Origin: an uncultured Curtobacterium sp.
Lineage (GTDB): Bacteria; Actinomycetota; Actinomycetes; Actinomycetales; Microbacteriaceae
Direction: 5' to 3'
NCBI GenBank assembly: GCA_913778205.1
Contig: CAJYUW010000046.1
Location: forward strand, 115,830 to 179,829
Length of the DNA: 64,000 bases
A model generated the notes under the pieces. It did not search any database. It saw nothing but the letters and a program-made list of their open reading frames with translations, and was not told the origin of the DNA. Shown here piece by piece: positions 54,454-64,000 of this stretch. Numbering within the stretch: the stretch's first letter is position 1; every line of letters starts with the position of its first letter. Position numbers and translations under genes: made by a program.

Positions 54454-55703
54454 CAGGAACGCCCCGCTTCGTCCTTCTCGACGGGGCCGGTGTCGGGGCT
54501 CCGCGGTGCGGACACCGGTGCGGGTCCGTGGGCGGCGCCCGCGGCGACCGGCACGGTCATCATCACGCTCGTGCCGGCGCCGGGCGACGACCACACCTGC
54601 ACGGAGCCGCCGACGCGTTCGATGCGCTGGCGCACGGAGCCGCGCAGCCCCATCCGGTCCGCTCCGGTCGCCGACTCGTCGAAGCCGCGGCCGTCGTCGA
54701 CCACCATGACGGTGGCGGAGGCGCCGTCGTCGAACAGGCTCACCTCGGCCCGGTCCACCCCGGCGTGCTTGCGGACGTTCGCCAGGCACTGACCGGTGGC
54801 GCGGACCAGCGCGTCGAGCGTGTGGTCGTCGAGCTGTCCGAGCGAGGAGGTGTCCCCGGTCAGGGTGATCTCGAGCCCGCGCTCGCGCTCGTCGTGGAGG
54901 AGCTGCTCGAGCACCCCGACCGGCGCGACCGGAGCGTCGGCGTCGTGCACCCCGAGCCACCCGTGACCGGTGAGCGCGGCGATGTCGGCGTCGACGGTCC
55001 GGGCGAGCTGCCGGTCCATCGGTCCGTCGGGTGCGATCGCGATCGCCCCGAGGTGGTTCAGGACGGTGTCGTGCAGGATCGCTGCCGCCTCCGCCTCGAC
55101 CCCGGCCCGGTACGCCGAGACGTGCTCCTCGCGCGCGGACCGGAGCAGCTCGGGCTGGACCCGCGCGGAGCGCGCGGTGGCCCGGCTCGTGGAGAGCACG
55201 AGGGCGACGACGAACACCAGCGTGACCCAGGCGAGGACGAGCGGGTGCGGCACTCCGTCCGTCTGCACGAGGGCGAGGAGGGCCGCACCACGACCGACGA
55301 GGAACCCGCCGATCGACCACAGCACGACGCGTCCGGGGACCGCGCCGGCACCGCCGACGAGGACGAGCGGGATCACGGCGAGCGACAGCAGGTAGGACGC
55401 CACCCACGGGGTCGCGACCTCACGCTGGACGACCATCGCGAACCACCAGACGCACACCGCGCCGACGACGAGGAACGCCACGGCCGACCGCCAGGTGCCG
55501 AACTGGACGTGCACGCCGATCATCCCGAGCATCGGCACCAGGGCCAGCACCGCTCCGATCACGCGCGCACCGGGGTCGGTGGCACCGAGCAGGAGCAGGG
55601 CGATCGCCGCCGCGAGGATCGATCCGATCGCGGCGGCGTGGAAGGCGCGCACGGTCGACCAGGCATTCACGCGCGGCGCGAGGTGCGTGGGGATGCCGAG
55701 CAC
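54450..55703 (-). CDS. sensor histidine kinase (HisKA_3/NarL-partner type)
   Basis: About 417 residues. Several transmembrane helices to about residue 185, H-box in AAILHDTVLNHLGAI, then the GHKL ATPase with N-box CLANVRKHA, DDGRGFDE and GAGTSVMMTV. Partner of the downstream LuxR-type regulator. The start is uncertain: GTG at 55703 with AGGAA ten bases upstream is favoured; GTG at 55736 is possible. The signal is unknown; it is a multi-pass intramembrane sensor without an extracellular domain. Confidence 0.88.
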   Translation of the reverse strand: MLGIPTHLAPRVNAWSTVRAFHAAAIGSILAAAIALLLLGATDPGARVIGAVLALVPMLGMIGVHVQFGTWRSAVAFLVVGAVCVWWFAMVVQREVATPWVASYLLSLAVIPLVLVGGAGAVPGRVVLWSIGGFLVGRGAALLALVQTDGVPHPLVLAWVTLVFVVALVLSTSRATARSARVQPELLRSAREEHVSAYRAGVEAEAAAILHDTVLNHLGAIAIAPDGPMDRQLARTVDADIAALTGHGWLGVHDADAPVAPVGVLEQLLHDERERGLEITLTGDTSSLGQLDDHTLDALVRATGQCLANVRKHAGVDRAEVSLFDDGASATVMVVDDGRGFDESATGADRMGLRGSVRQRIERVGGSVQVWSSPGAGTSVMMTVPVAAGAAHGPAPVSAPRSPDTGPVEKDEAGRSW

Positions 55704-55830
55704 GGGCGGGTCGTCCTTCCGGGTAGGTCTCGCCACCGTCGGTGTACCCCGAAACGAGGTGACGACGGCGACCCGCCCGATGATACCGGCCCGATCCGAC
55801 AACGGGTGTCCCCCGAACACGGACCGGACG

Positions 55831-56913
55831 TCAGAACAACGTCGGCGATGTCCCGGCCACGGTACGCCGCTCGGCGAAGTCCGGTGCCGCCCGCTTGAGC
55901 GGTATCACGCGGGTGCGGTCGACGCTGTGCCCCATCGACCCGGTGGTCGGGTCGACCGTGCCGAGGCCGACGCCGTGCGCGCGCAGGATCGGGCGGATGC
56001 GCTCCCCCAGCCAGCGCCGGTAGTCCTTCGGAGCGTACGTGTTGTCGAGGTACATCGAGCGGTACCGCTCGACCAGGTCCGGACGGTGCTGCCGCAGCCA
56101 GGCAGCCCACCACGGCTTCACCCCGGGGCGCAGGTGCAGCGCGGAGTACATGATGCTCGTCGCCCCGGCCGCGACCGCACGCCCCACCGCGTCGTCGAGG
56201 TGGGCCTTCGTGTCCGTGATGTACGGCAGCACGGGCATGAGGAACACCGCGCAGTCGAGACCGGCGTCCCGGACCGCACGAACCGTGGCGAGCCGCGCGG
56301 CCGTCGTCGGTGTCCCCGACTCGACCGACTGCTGGAGGTCGTCGTCGTAGACCGCGATCGACATGGCGAGGTCGACCGGGACCCGCTCGGCCGCGGCCGC
56401 GAGCAACGGGAGGTCACGACGCAGGAGCGTGCCCTTGGTCAGGATGCTGAACGGCGTGCGCGCGTCCGACAGCGCCTTGATCACCCCGGGCATCAGCCGG
56501 TAGCGGCCCTCGGCACGCTGGTACGGGTCGGTGTTCGTGCCGAGTGCCACGGGGTGCCCCTGCCATTTCGGCTTCGCCAGCTCGCGCCGGAGCACGTCCG
56601 CGACGTTGGTCTTCACGACGATCTGCTGGTCGAAGTCCGCACCGCCGTCGAACTCCAGGTACGTGTGCGTCGGACGGGCGAAGCAGTACACGCACGCGTG
56701 GCTGCACCCGCGGTACGGGTTGATGGTCCACCCGTACGTGCCGTCGCCGTCGGCGCTCGGCACCCGGTTCAGCGCGGACTTCGCCAGGACCTCGTGGAAG
56801 GTGACCCCGGCGAACTCGGGGGTGGTCACGCTCCGCACGAGACCGCTGTTCGACTCCAGGCCCGGCAGCGCGTCGTCCGCCGACGCGTCGATCGCCTGTC
56901 CACTCCACCGCAT
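55831..56913 (-). CDS. radical SAM protein of the Rv2578c family
   Basis: 360 residues from the ATG at 56913. Radical-SAM cluster motif CSHACVYCFARPTH (CxxxCxxC), then GTNTDPYQRAEGRYRLMPG and the C-terminal MYLDNTYAPKDY. Relatives include the SplB-like/Rv2578c group of unknown reaction. A perfect LexA box lies in the promoter and the ATG is 6 bases from the -10, so it is a predicted leaderless, SOS-controlled gene. A DNA-damage function (repair of lesions or nucleotide handling) is inferred, not shown. Confidence 0.88.
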   Translation of the reverse strand: MRWSGQAIDASADDALPGLESNSGLVRSVTTPEFAGVTFHEVLAKSALNRVPSADGDGTYGWTINPYRGCSHACVYCFARPTHTYLEFDGGADFDQQIVVKTNVADVLRRELAKPKWQGHPVALGTNTDPYQRAEGRYRLMPGVIKALSDARTPFSILTKGTLLRRDLPLLAAAAERVPVDLAMSIAVYDDDLQQSVESGTPTTAARLATVRAVRDAGLDCAVFLMPVLPYITDTKAHLDDAVGRAVAAGATSIMYSALHLRPGVKPWWAAWLRQHRPDLVERYRSMYLDNTYAPKDYRRWLGERIRPILRAHGVGLGTVDPTTGSMGHSVDRTRVIPLKRAAPDFAERRTVAGTSPTLF

Positions 56914-56919
56914 GCCGTC

Positions 56920-56948
56920 ATTCGAACACACGTTCGAACGTCGTGCAA
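56920..56948 (-). promoter_or_regulatory. LexA (SOS) box within the radical SAM promoter
   Basis: Perfect palindrome TCGAAC-ACAC-GTTCGA (56922-56937) flanked by T/A, matching the actinobacterial LexA consensus TCGAAC-N4-GTTCGA. It lies between a -35 TTGCAC (56943-56948) and -10 TCGAAT (56920-56925), 17-base spacer, and 6 bases before the ATG. Confidence 0.85.
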
Positions 56949-56960
56949 GCGGACGCCGAC

Positions 56961-58448
56961 TCAGTGGTGGAGGCCGAGCACCTTCGCCGTGTGCTCCAGG
57001 GTCCGGTCCGCGAGCTCCGGGTCGTCACCGAGTGGCGTGCCGTACGTCGGCACCATCTCCTGCACGGCGTCCTGCCACCCGGCCCACCGGTCGGGGAAGC
57101 AGCGCTCGAGGAGCGTGAGCATGATCGGCACGGCCGTCGACGCCCCGGGGCTCGCGCCGAGCAGTCCGGCGATCGAGCCGTCGGCCGCGGTGATGACCTC
57201 CGTCCCGAACTGCAGGACGCCGCCCTTCTCCGCGTCCGGCTTGATCACCTGGACCCGCTGACCGGCCGTGATCCGGTGCCAGTTCTCGGGCTCGGCGGTC
57301 GGCATGAAGTCCCGCAGGGCGTCGAACTTCGTGGACTTCGACGCGAGCAACTGCCCCACGAGGTAGCGGACGAGGTCGAAGTTCGAGAACGCGACGCTCA
57401 ACATCGGTCGGAGGTTGTGGAGGCGGATGCTCTTCACCAGGTCGAACACCGAGCCCTGCTTCAGGAACTTCGGGCTGAACCCGGCGTACGGACCGAACAT
57501 CAGCGACGCATGGCCGTCGACGATCCGCGTGTCGAGGTGCGGCACGGACATCGGGGGCGCACCGACGCTCGCCTTCCCGTAGACCTTCGCCGCGTGCTTC
57601 TGCACGACCTCGGGGTCGTCGGTGCGGAGGAACTCCCCGGACACCGGGAACCCGCCGTACCCGCGGATCTCCGGGATGCCGGACTTCTGCAGCAGCTGCA
57701 GCGCCCCACCGCCGGCGCCGACGAAGACGAACTTCGCCGCGATCCGCTGCCTCGACCGCCCGATCTCGTTGCGGACGTCGAGCACCCACCCCTCGCTGAT
57801 CTTCGAGCGGGTGACGTTCGTGACCTGGTGCGACGACTCGAACTCGACGCCGTCGACCTCGAGCTGGTCGAAGAGCTGCCGGGTGAGCGACCCGAAGTCC
57901 ACGTCCGACCCGGCAGCGGAGTAGGTCGCGGCGATCGGCTGGTCCTTCTTGCGCCCGGGGATGAGCGCGGGCGCCCATTTCCGGATCTGCGCGGGATCGT
58001 CCGAGTACTCGATTCCGGCGAACAGCGGGTGGCCCTTGAGCGCCTCGTACCGCTTGCGCATGTACTCGACGTTCTCCGCACCCCAGACGAAGGAGATGTG
58101 CGGCGTCGGGTTGATGAAGTTCGTCGGTTCGGGCAGCGCCCCCTGCTCGACGAGGAAGGACCAGAACTGCCGCGAGACCTGGAACTGCTCGTTCACCCCG
58201 ACGGCCTTGCTGATGTCGACGCGGCCGTCGGCGAGCTCCGGCGTGTAGTTCAGCTCGCACAGGGCGGAGTGTCCGGTCCCCGCGTTGTTCCACGGGTTCG
58301 AGGACTCCTGCGCGACACTGCCCAGGCGCTCGTAGACGCGGATCCGCCAGCTCGGCTCCAGCCGGTGGATGATGGCGCCGAGCGTGGCGCTCATGATGCC
58401 ACCCCCGACCAGGACGACGTCGATCGGATCCACCTGCTTCACTGCCAC
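56961..58448 (-). CDS. mqo: malate:quinone oxidoreductase
   Basis: FAD-dependent membrane-associated enzyme oxidising malate to oxaloacetate with quinone reduction, 495 residues. N-terminal FAD motif VLVGGGIMSATLG and the Mqo blocks RVYERLGSVAQESSNPWNNAGTGHSALCELNYTPE shortened here to SSNPWNNAGTGHSAL. GTG at 58448. Together with sdhCDAB it supplies TCA-cycle steps linked directly to the quinone pool. Confidence 0.96.
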   Translation of the reverse strand: MAVKQVDPIDVVLVGGGIMSATLGAIIHRLEPSWRIRVYERLGSVAQESSNPWNNAGTGHSALCELNYTPELADGRVDISKAVGVNEQFQVSRQFWSFLVEQGALPEPTNFINPTPHISFVWGAENVEYMRKRYEALKGHPLFAGIEYSDDPAQIRKWAPALIPGRKKDQPIAATYSAAGSDVDFGSLTRQLFDQLEVDGVEFESSHQVTNVTRSKISEGWVLDVRNEIGRSRQRIAAKFVFVGAGGGALQLLQKSGIPEIRGYGGFPVSGEFLRTDDPEVVQKHAAKVYGKASVGAPPMSVPHLDTRIVDGHASLMFGPYAGFSPKFLKQGSVFDLVKSIRLHNLRPMLSVAFSNFDLVRYLVGQLLASKSTKFDALRDFMPTAEPENWHRITAGQRVQVIKPDAEKGGVLQFGTEVITAADGSIAGLLGASPGASTAVPIMLTLLERCFPDRWAGWQDAVQEMVPTYGTPLGDDPELADRTLEHTAKVLGLHH

Positions 58449-58493
58449 CCGTCGATCCTACCGTCGCACGGTGCGAGCGGGGTGACGACAGCA

Positions 58494-58537
58494 CGGACGG
58501 GAGGCACGGTGCGGGCCCGCACCGTGCCTCCCGTCCG
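58494..58537. repeat. palindrome family copy 7 (3' of asd)
   Basis: 44-base perfect palindrome CGGACGGGAGGCACGGTGCGGG and its complement, between asd (28 bases past its stop) and the mqo start. Confidence 0.85.
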
Positions 58538-58565
58538 ACCTGGGTACCGTCCGGAGCGGCCGCCG

Positions 58566-60910
<2,345 letters not shown>

Positions 60911-60983
60911 GGGTTGGTACTCCTGGGGACGGGATGCCGCGCGGTCCGCGCGGTCTGTCAATCGTAGGGGACGTTTCGTGGAT

Positions 60984-61011
60984 GTTGCGTCGGAGCGGGT
61001 CCCGACGCAAC
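60984..61011 (-). terminator. terminator after recR
   Basis: Perfect 10-bp stem GTTGCGTCGG / CCGACGCAAC, 8-base loop, past the recR stop. Confidence 0.65.
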
Positions 61012-61026
61012 GATCCTGCGTGGCGA

Positions 61027-61626
61027 TCAGCCGCCGACGACGCGCCGCCCCTCGAACGCACGCCCGAGGGTGACCTCGTCGGCGTACTCCAGGTCGCCCC
61101 CGACCGGCAGGCCGGACGCGAGCCGGGTCGTCCGGATGCCCATCGGAACGAGCAGCCGGCTGAGGTAGGTCGCCGTCGCCTCGCCCTCGAGGTTCGGGTC
61201 GGTGGCGATGATGACCTCGTCGACGGTGCCGTCCGCGAGCCGCGTCATGAGCTGCTGGATCCGGAGGTCGTCCGGGCCGACGCCGTCGATCGGGCTGATC
61301 GCACCACCGAGCACGTGGTACAGCCCTCGGAACTCGCGCGTCCGTTCGATCGCGGCGACGTCCTTCGCTTCCTCGACCACGCAGATGACGTTCGGGGACC
61401 GTCGCGGGTCACGGCAGATGCTGCACCGCACGTTCTCGGTGACGTTGCCGCAGACCTCGCAGAACCGGACCTTCTCCTTGACCTCGGCGAGGAGCTCGGA
61501 CAGGCGCGTCGGGTCGAACGACTCGGTCTGGAGGATGTGGAACGCGATGCGCTGCGCCGACTTCGGGCCGATGCCGGGCAGGCGGCCGAACTCGTCGATG
61601 AGGTCCTGGACGATGCCGTCGTACAT
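61027..61626 (-). CDS. recR: recombination protein RecR
   Basis: Zinc-finger protein of the RecFOR gap-repair pathway, 199 residues. HhH-like [19 protein letters not shown] at the start, zinc finger [16 protein letters not shown], and the Toprim domain [20 protein letters not shown] at 61626 overlaps the dnaX stop by one base (TGATG), a classic dnaX-recR pair. Confidence 0.97.
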   Translation of the reverse strand: MYDGIVQDLIDEFGRLPGIGPKSAQRIAFHILQTESFDPTRLSELLAEVKEKVRFCEVCGNVTENVRCSICRDPRRSPNVICVVEEAKDVAAIERTREFRGLYHVLGGAISPIDGVGPDDLRIQQLMTRLADGTVDEVIIATDPNLEGEATATYLSRLLVPMGIRTTRLASGLPVGGDLEYADEVTLGRAFEGRRVVGG

Positions 61627-64000
61627 CAGGCACCCTCCTCGTGGAGGGCGGTCTCCTCGATGAACTGCGCGCCGAGGATCTCGCGGACGACGGCCTCACC
61701 GTAGCGACCGGCGACGGCCGTGCGACGGATCTGCGGGGCAGCGGCCGGGGCCGTGCGCGTCGCCTGCTGCCGGGTCGCCTGCTGCTGGGCGGGCTGCTGC
61801 TGGGCGGACTGCTGCTGGGCGGGCTGGTGCTGCGTCTGCTGCTGGACCGCTCGTGGCTGGGACGCCGGCTGCGGCGGCGGGGCGCTCGACCCACCGGCAC
61901 CCGGATCGGGGAAGGGTGCGCCGTCGTCGTACGGCTCGTCGTCGAGGGGGTAGTCGTCGACCGGGACGTCACTCGGGGACGGGGTCGCTCCGGCGCCGGG
62001 GGCCGACTCGGACGAGGACATCGCGCCCGAGGCCTCCGCGCTCGAGGACGTCGCGCCCGCCGGGGTCTCGTCGGGTGACGCGGCCGCCGTGGCACCGGGC
62101 TCGCCGGTGGCCGGATCGATCGCCGATGCCGCTGCCCGTGTCGCTGACGCTGCCGGGACCGGTGCCGCTGCCGATTCCGCTGCCGGTGCCGAGAACGACG
62201 ACGCGGGTCGGAGCTGCGCGGCGAGCGCGGCGTCGGCCGCCGGGTCCGTGGTGCGCTGCGGCTCGACGGGGGCGACCGGCGCCGAGGGGTCGGTCTGACC
62301 GAACGGCGCCGCCCACGTCGGTTCGACGGACTCCGGCACCGCTCCGGTCGTCGGGTCAGTCGTCGGGATCGTGGCGACCGCCCACTCGGTGACGGGAGCG
62401 CCCGGGTCGGCCGGCTGGGACGACGGAGCGGACGGCGACCCCGTCCCACGGCTCGGGACGTCGACGTCGTCGCCTTGGGCTCCCGACGACGGAACCGGAT
62501 GGTCGGTGGACTGCGGTTGCCTGGTCTGCTGGTGCGACGACGGCTGAGCCCGCTGCGGCGGTACCGGCTGCTGCCGTGGCTGCTGCGCCGGCTGCTGCTG
62601 CGACGGCGACTGCTGCTGCGTCGGGGGCGTCGGCTGCGCTGGCTGTTGCCGCGGCTGCGCCTGCTGCTGCGTCGGCTGCGCGTGCTGCTGCGACGGCGTC
62701 TGCTCCGGGTGCTGCCCCGACACAGGACGCGGCTGCGATCCCGCGGCCGCCGGTCCGCGGGCGACGAACTTCACGCGGATGCCGAGCACGTCGACGATCG
62801 CCGCACGGAGGAGTTCGCTGACGCTCGCCGACGGGTCGGACATCTCCTTGAACGACGCGACGTCCTGTTGGCTCGGGAAGGTCAGCGTGAGCACGTCCTC
62901 GCGGAGGGCGGTGACCTGCGCGGTGACGACGACCGACCACGCCGAGCGCTTCGCCCGCTGGACGTGCTCGACCACCTGCGGCCACGCGTCGCGCATCTGC
63001 TGGAACCCGACGACCGCGACCGGCTGGACCGCGGGCTCGTCGCCGACGGCGGTCCCCTGCCCGGTGGACGAGGAGTTCACCGGAGCACTCGGACGTCCGG
63101 TCTGCGACGCCGACGCCGACGGGGACGCGGGCTCGGACACGTGGTCGGCCCGCGACGCGTCGCCGGACTCCGCGCCCGGAGCACTCGGCACCGCGGCGGC
63201 CCAGGATGCGGCGGCGTCGCGTGCAGCAGCTCCCGCACCGGCCGGCGCGGTCGACTCCGGAGCGGCACCCGGCCGTACCTGCTGGACGGGAGACTCGTTC
63301 GGGACCGGCGCTGCCGGGCGTGCGGCTGCACCGGGGCCCGCGGCGGGAGCCGGCGCAGCGGACTCCGGGGGCGCGGTCCGCACCGGAGCGGCGTCGGTGG
63401 GCCGGGCGGCCGCTGCGGCGCTCGGGGCCGTCGCGGCGGCGCTGCCACCGGCGGTGGCGACCGGTCCGGCCTGGTGCCCACCGGCGTCGCCCACGCCGAT
63501 GCGCCGCTCGAGTCGCTCGACTCGGGCGAGGGCTCCTCGCTGCGTGTCGTCGGACTCCGGCACGAGGATCCGCGCCGTCATCAGCTCGAGGTGCAGTCGG
63601 GGCGAGGTCGCGCCGGTCATCTCGGTAAGCGCACGGTTTGCGATGTCCGCGGCACGGGAGAGGCCGGTCGCCCCGAACACGCCGGCCTGACGGGTCATCG
63701 TGTCGAGCTCCTCCGGCGAGACCCCGCGGAGGACGGCGGCCGCGCTCTCGTTCGTCGCGGCGACGACGATGAGGTCGCGGAGGCGCTCGAGCAGGTCCTC
63801 CACGAAGCGCCGGGGGTCCTGACCGGTCTGCACGACGCGGTCGACCGCGGCGAACGCCGAGGCCGGGTCGGCGACGGCGAGCGCGTCCACGACGTCGTCG
63901 AGCAGGGCGGCGTCGGTGTAGCCGAGCAGGGCGACGGCCCGCTCGTAGGCGATGGCGCCGTCCTCGCTGCCCGCCATGAGCTGGTCGAGGAGGGAGAGGG
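61626..64000 (-). CDS. dnaX: DNA polymerase III gamma/tau subunit, C-terminal part (cut by window edge)
   Basis: About 790 residues visible, missing the N-terminal ATPase domain. The visible N-terminal part is clamp-loader domain II/III ([35 protein letters not shown]) and the collar region to about residue 165. The remaining 600 residues are a low-complexity Ala/Pro/Gln/Ser linker ([15 protein letters not shown] and the like) ending with a conserved C-terminal DNA polymerase-binding segment ([17 protein letters not shown]). Long tau tails are common in Microbacteriaceae, but this one is very long. Its stop overlaps recR. Confidence 0.93.
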   Translation of the reverse strand, partial: LSLLDQLMAGSEDGAIAYERAVALLGYTDAALLDDVVDALAVADPASAFAAVDRVVQTGQDPRRFVEDLLERLRDLIVVAATNESAAAVLRGVSPEELDTMTRQAGVFGATGLSRAADIANRALTEMTGATSPRLHLELMTARILVPESDDTQRGALARVERLERRIGVGDAGGHQAGPVATAGGSAAATAPSAAAAARPTDAAPVRTAPPESAAPAPAAGPGAAARPAAPVPNESPVQQVRPGAAPESTAPAGAGAAARDAAASWAAAVPSAPGAESGDASRADHVSEPASPSASASQTGRPSAPVNSSSTGQGTAVGDEPAVQPVAVVGFQQMRDAWPQVVEHVQRAKRSAWSVVVTAQVTALREDVLTLTFPSQQDVASFKEMSDPSASVSELLRAAIVDVLGIRVKFVARGPAAAGSQPRPVSGQHPEQTPSQQHAQPTQQQAQPRQQPAQPTPPTQQQSPSQQQPAQQPRQQPVPPQRAQPSSHQQTRQPQSTDHPVPSSGAQGDDVDVPSRGTGSPSAPSSQPADPGAPVTEWAVATIPTTDPTTGAVPESVEPTWAAPFGQTDPSAPVAPVEPQRTTDPAADAALAAQLRPASSFSAPAAESAAAPVPAASATRAAASAIDPATGEPGATAAASPDETPAGATSSSAEASGAMSSSESAPGAGATPSPSDVPVDDYPLDDEPYDDGAPFPDPGAGGSSAPPPQPASQPRAVQQQTQHQPAQQQSAQQQPAQQQATRQQATRTAPAAAPQIRRTAVAGRYGEAVVREILGAQFIEETALHEEGA

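Noticed and set aside
53425..55898. Plus-strand frames opposite the two-component genes
   Set aside because: Arg/Asp/Gly-rich antisense shadows typical of 70% GC DNA, with no family similarity.
61027..64000. Replication origin near dnaX-recR
   Set aside because: No cluster of DnaA boxes or AT-rich unwinding region is seen; dnaX-recR occurs far from oriC in many genomes.

Overview
High-GC (about 70%) actinobacterial chromosomal DNA. Gene content points to the Microbacteriaceae, possibly Curtobacterium: a mannitol PTS cluster, the Tad neighbourhood next to topA, and leaderless starts. The genus is a guess. No phage, insertion sequence, CRISPR array or rRNA was seen. The window looks like core chromosome, with unusual intergenic repeats and a few less-studied genes.

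Layout. 1-6236 (-): nucleoside uptake and salvage operon, in transcription order a BmpA-type lipoprotein, a double ABC ATPase, two permeases, cytidine deaminase and thymidine phosphorylase (cut by the window edge). 6435-8999: mannose-1-phosphate guanylyltransferase diverging from a GT4 glycosyltransferase. 9075-12613 (+): sdhCDAB, followed by a stand-alone protein with a tuberculosis-necrotizing-toxin-like (TNT) domain. 13342-15554 (-): two small membrane proteins and a quinone-oxidoreductase-like enzyme. 15672-21996: mannitol regulon, ptsI-mtlA-mtlF-mtlD (-) diverging from a DeoR regulator and HPr (+). 22089-26836: a hypothetical, xth, trpS, a GNAT acetyltransferase, ribD and ribA. 27132-30983: an MHS-family transporter, a 71-residue HTH protein with an operator over its own promoter, and an ABC exporter. 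31208-35223 (-): nicotinamidase, PBP4-type carboxypeptidase, Gfo/Idh oxidoreductase, tRNA-Thr and a TetR regulator. 35561-43302 (-): holB, tmk, topA and a compact Tad/Flp-pilus-like locus (TadG-like, TadE, DUF4244, a TadB/TadC-like protein, TadA). 44011-50236: acetyl-CoA synthetase, RidA, a 52-residue DUF4177 protein, a bifunctional PASTA penicillin-binding protein and a metallophosphoesterase, then tRNA-Pro. 50841-64000 (-): LLM oxidoreductase, thymidine kinase, a response regulator with a kinase and a kinase-like partner, a radical SAM gene under a perfect LexA box, mqo, asd, lysC, recR and the 3' part of dnaX.

Strongest leads: (i) the solitary TNT-domain protein beside sdhCDAB, with residues corresponding to the NAD+-glycohydrolase set present; (ii) a sequence-conserved family of long palindromes at gene 3' ends, seven copies here; (iii) the perfect SOS box inside the promoter of the Rv2578c-like radical SAM gene; (iv) the mini-HTH/ABC-exporter unit, whose operator covers the -10 box of a leaderless start and lies below a block of GTCGTACGAC palindromes; (v) a kinase plus kinase-like membrane protein plus response regulator module; (vi) several clustered tandem repeats (51 bp, 18 bp, 17/20 bp, 7 bp, 6 bp) at gene ends and in a leader. 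Many gene pairs overlap as GTGA, ATGA or TGATG, indicating translational coupling.
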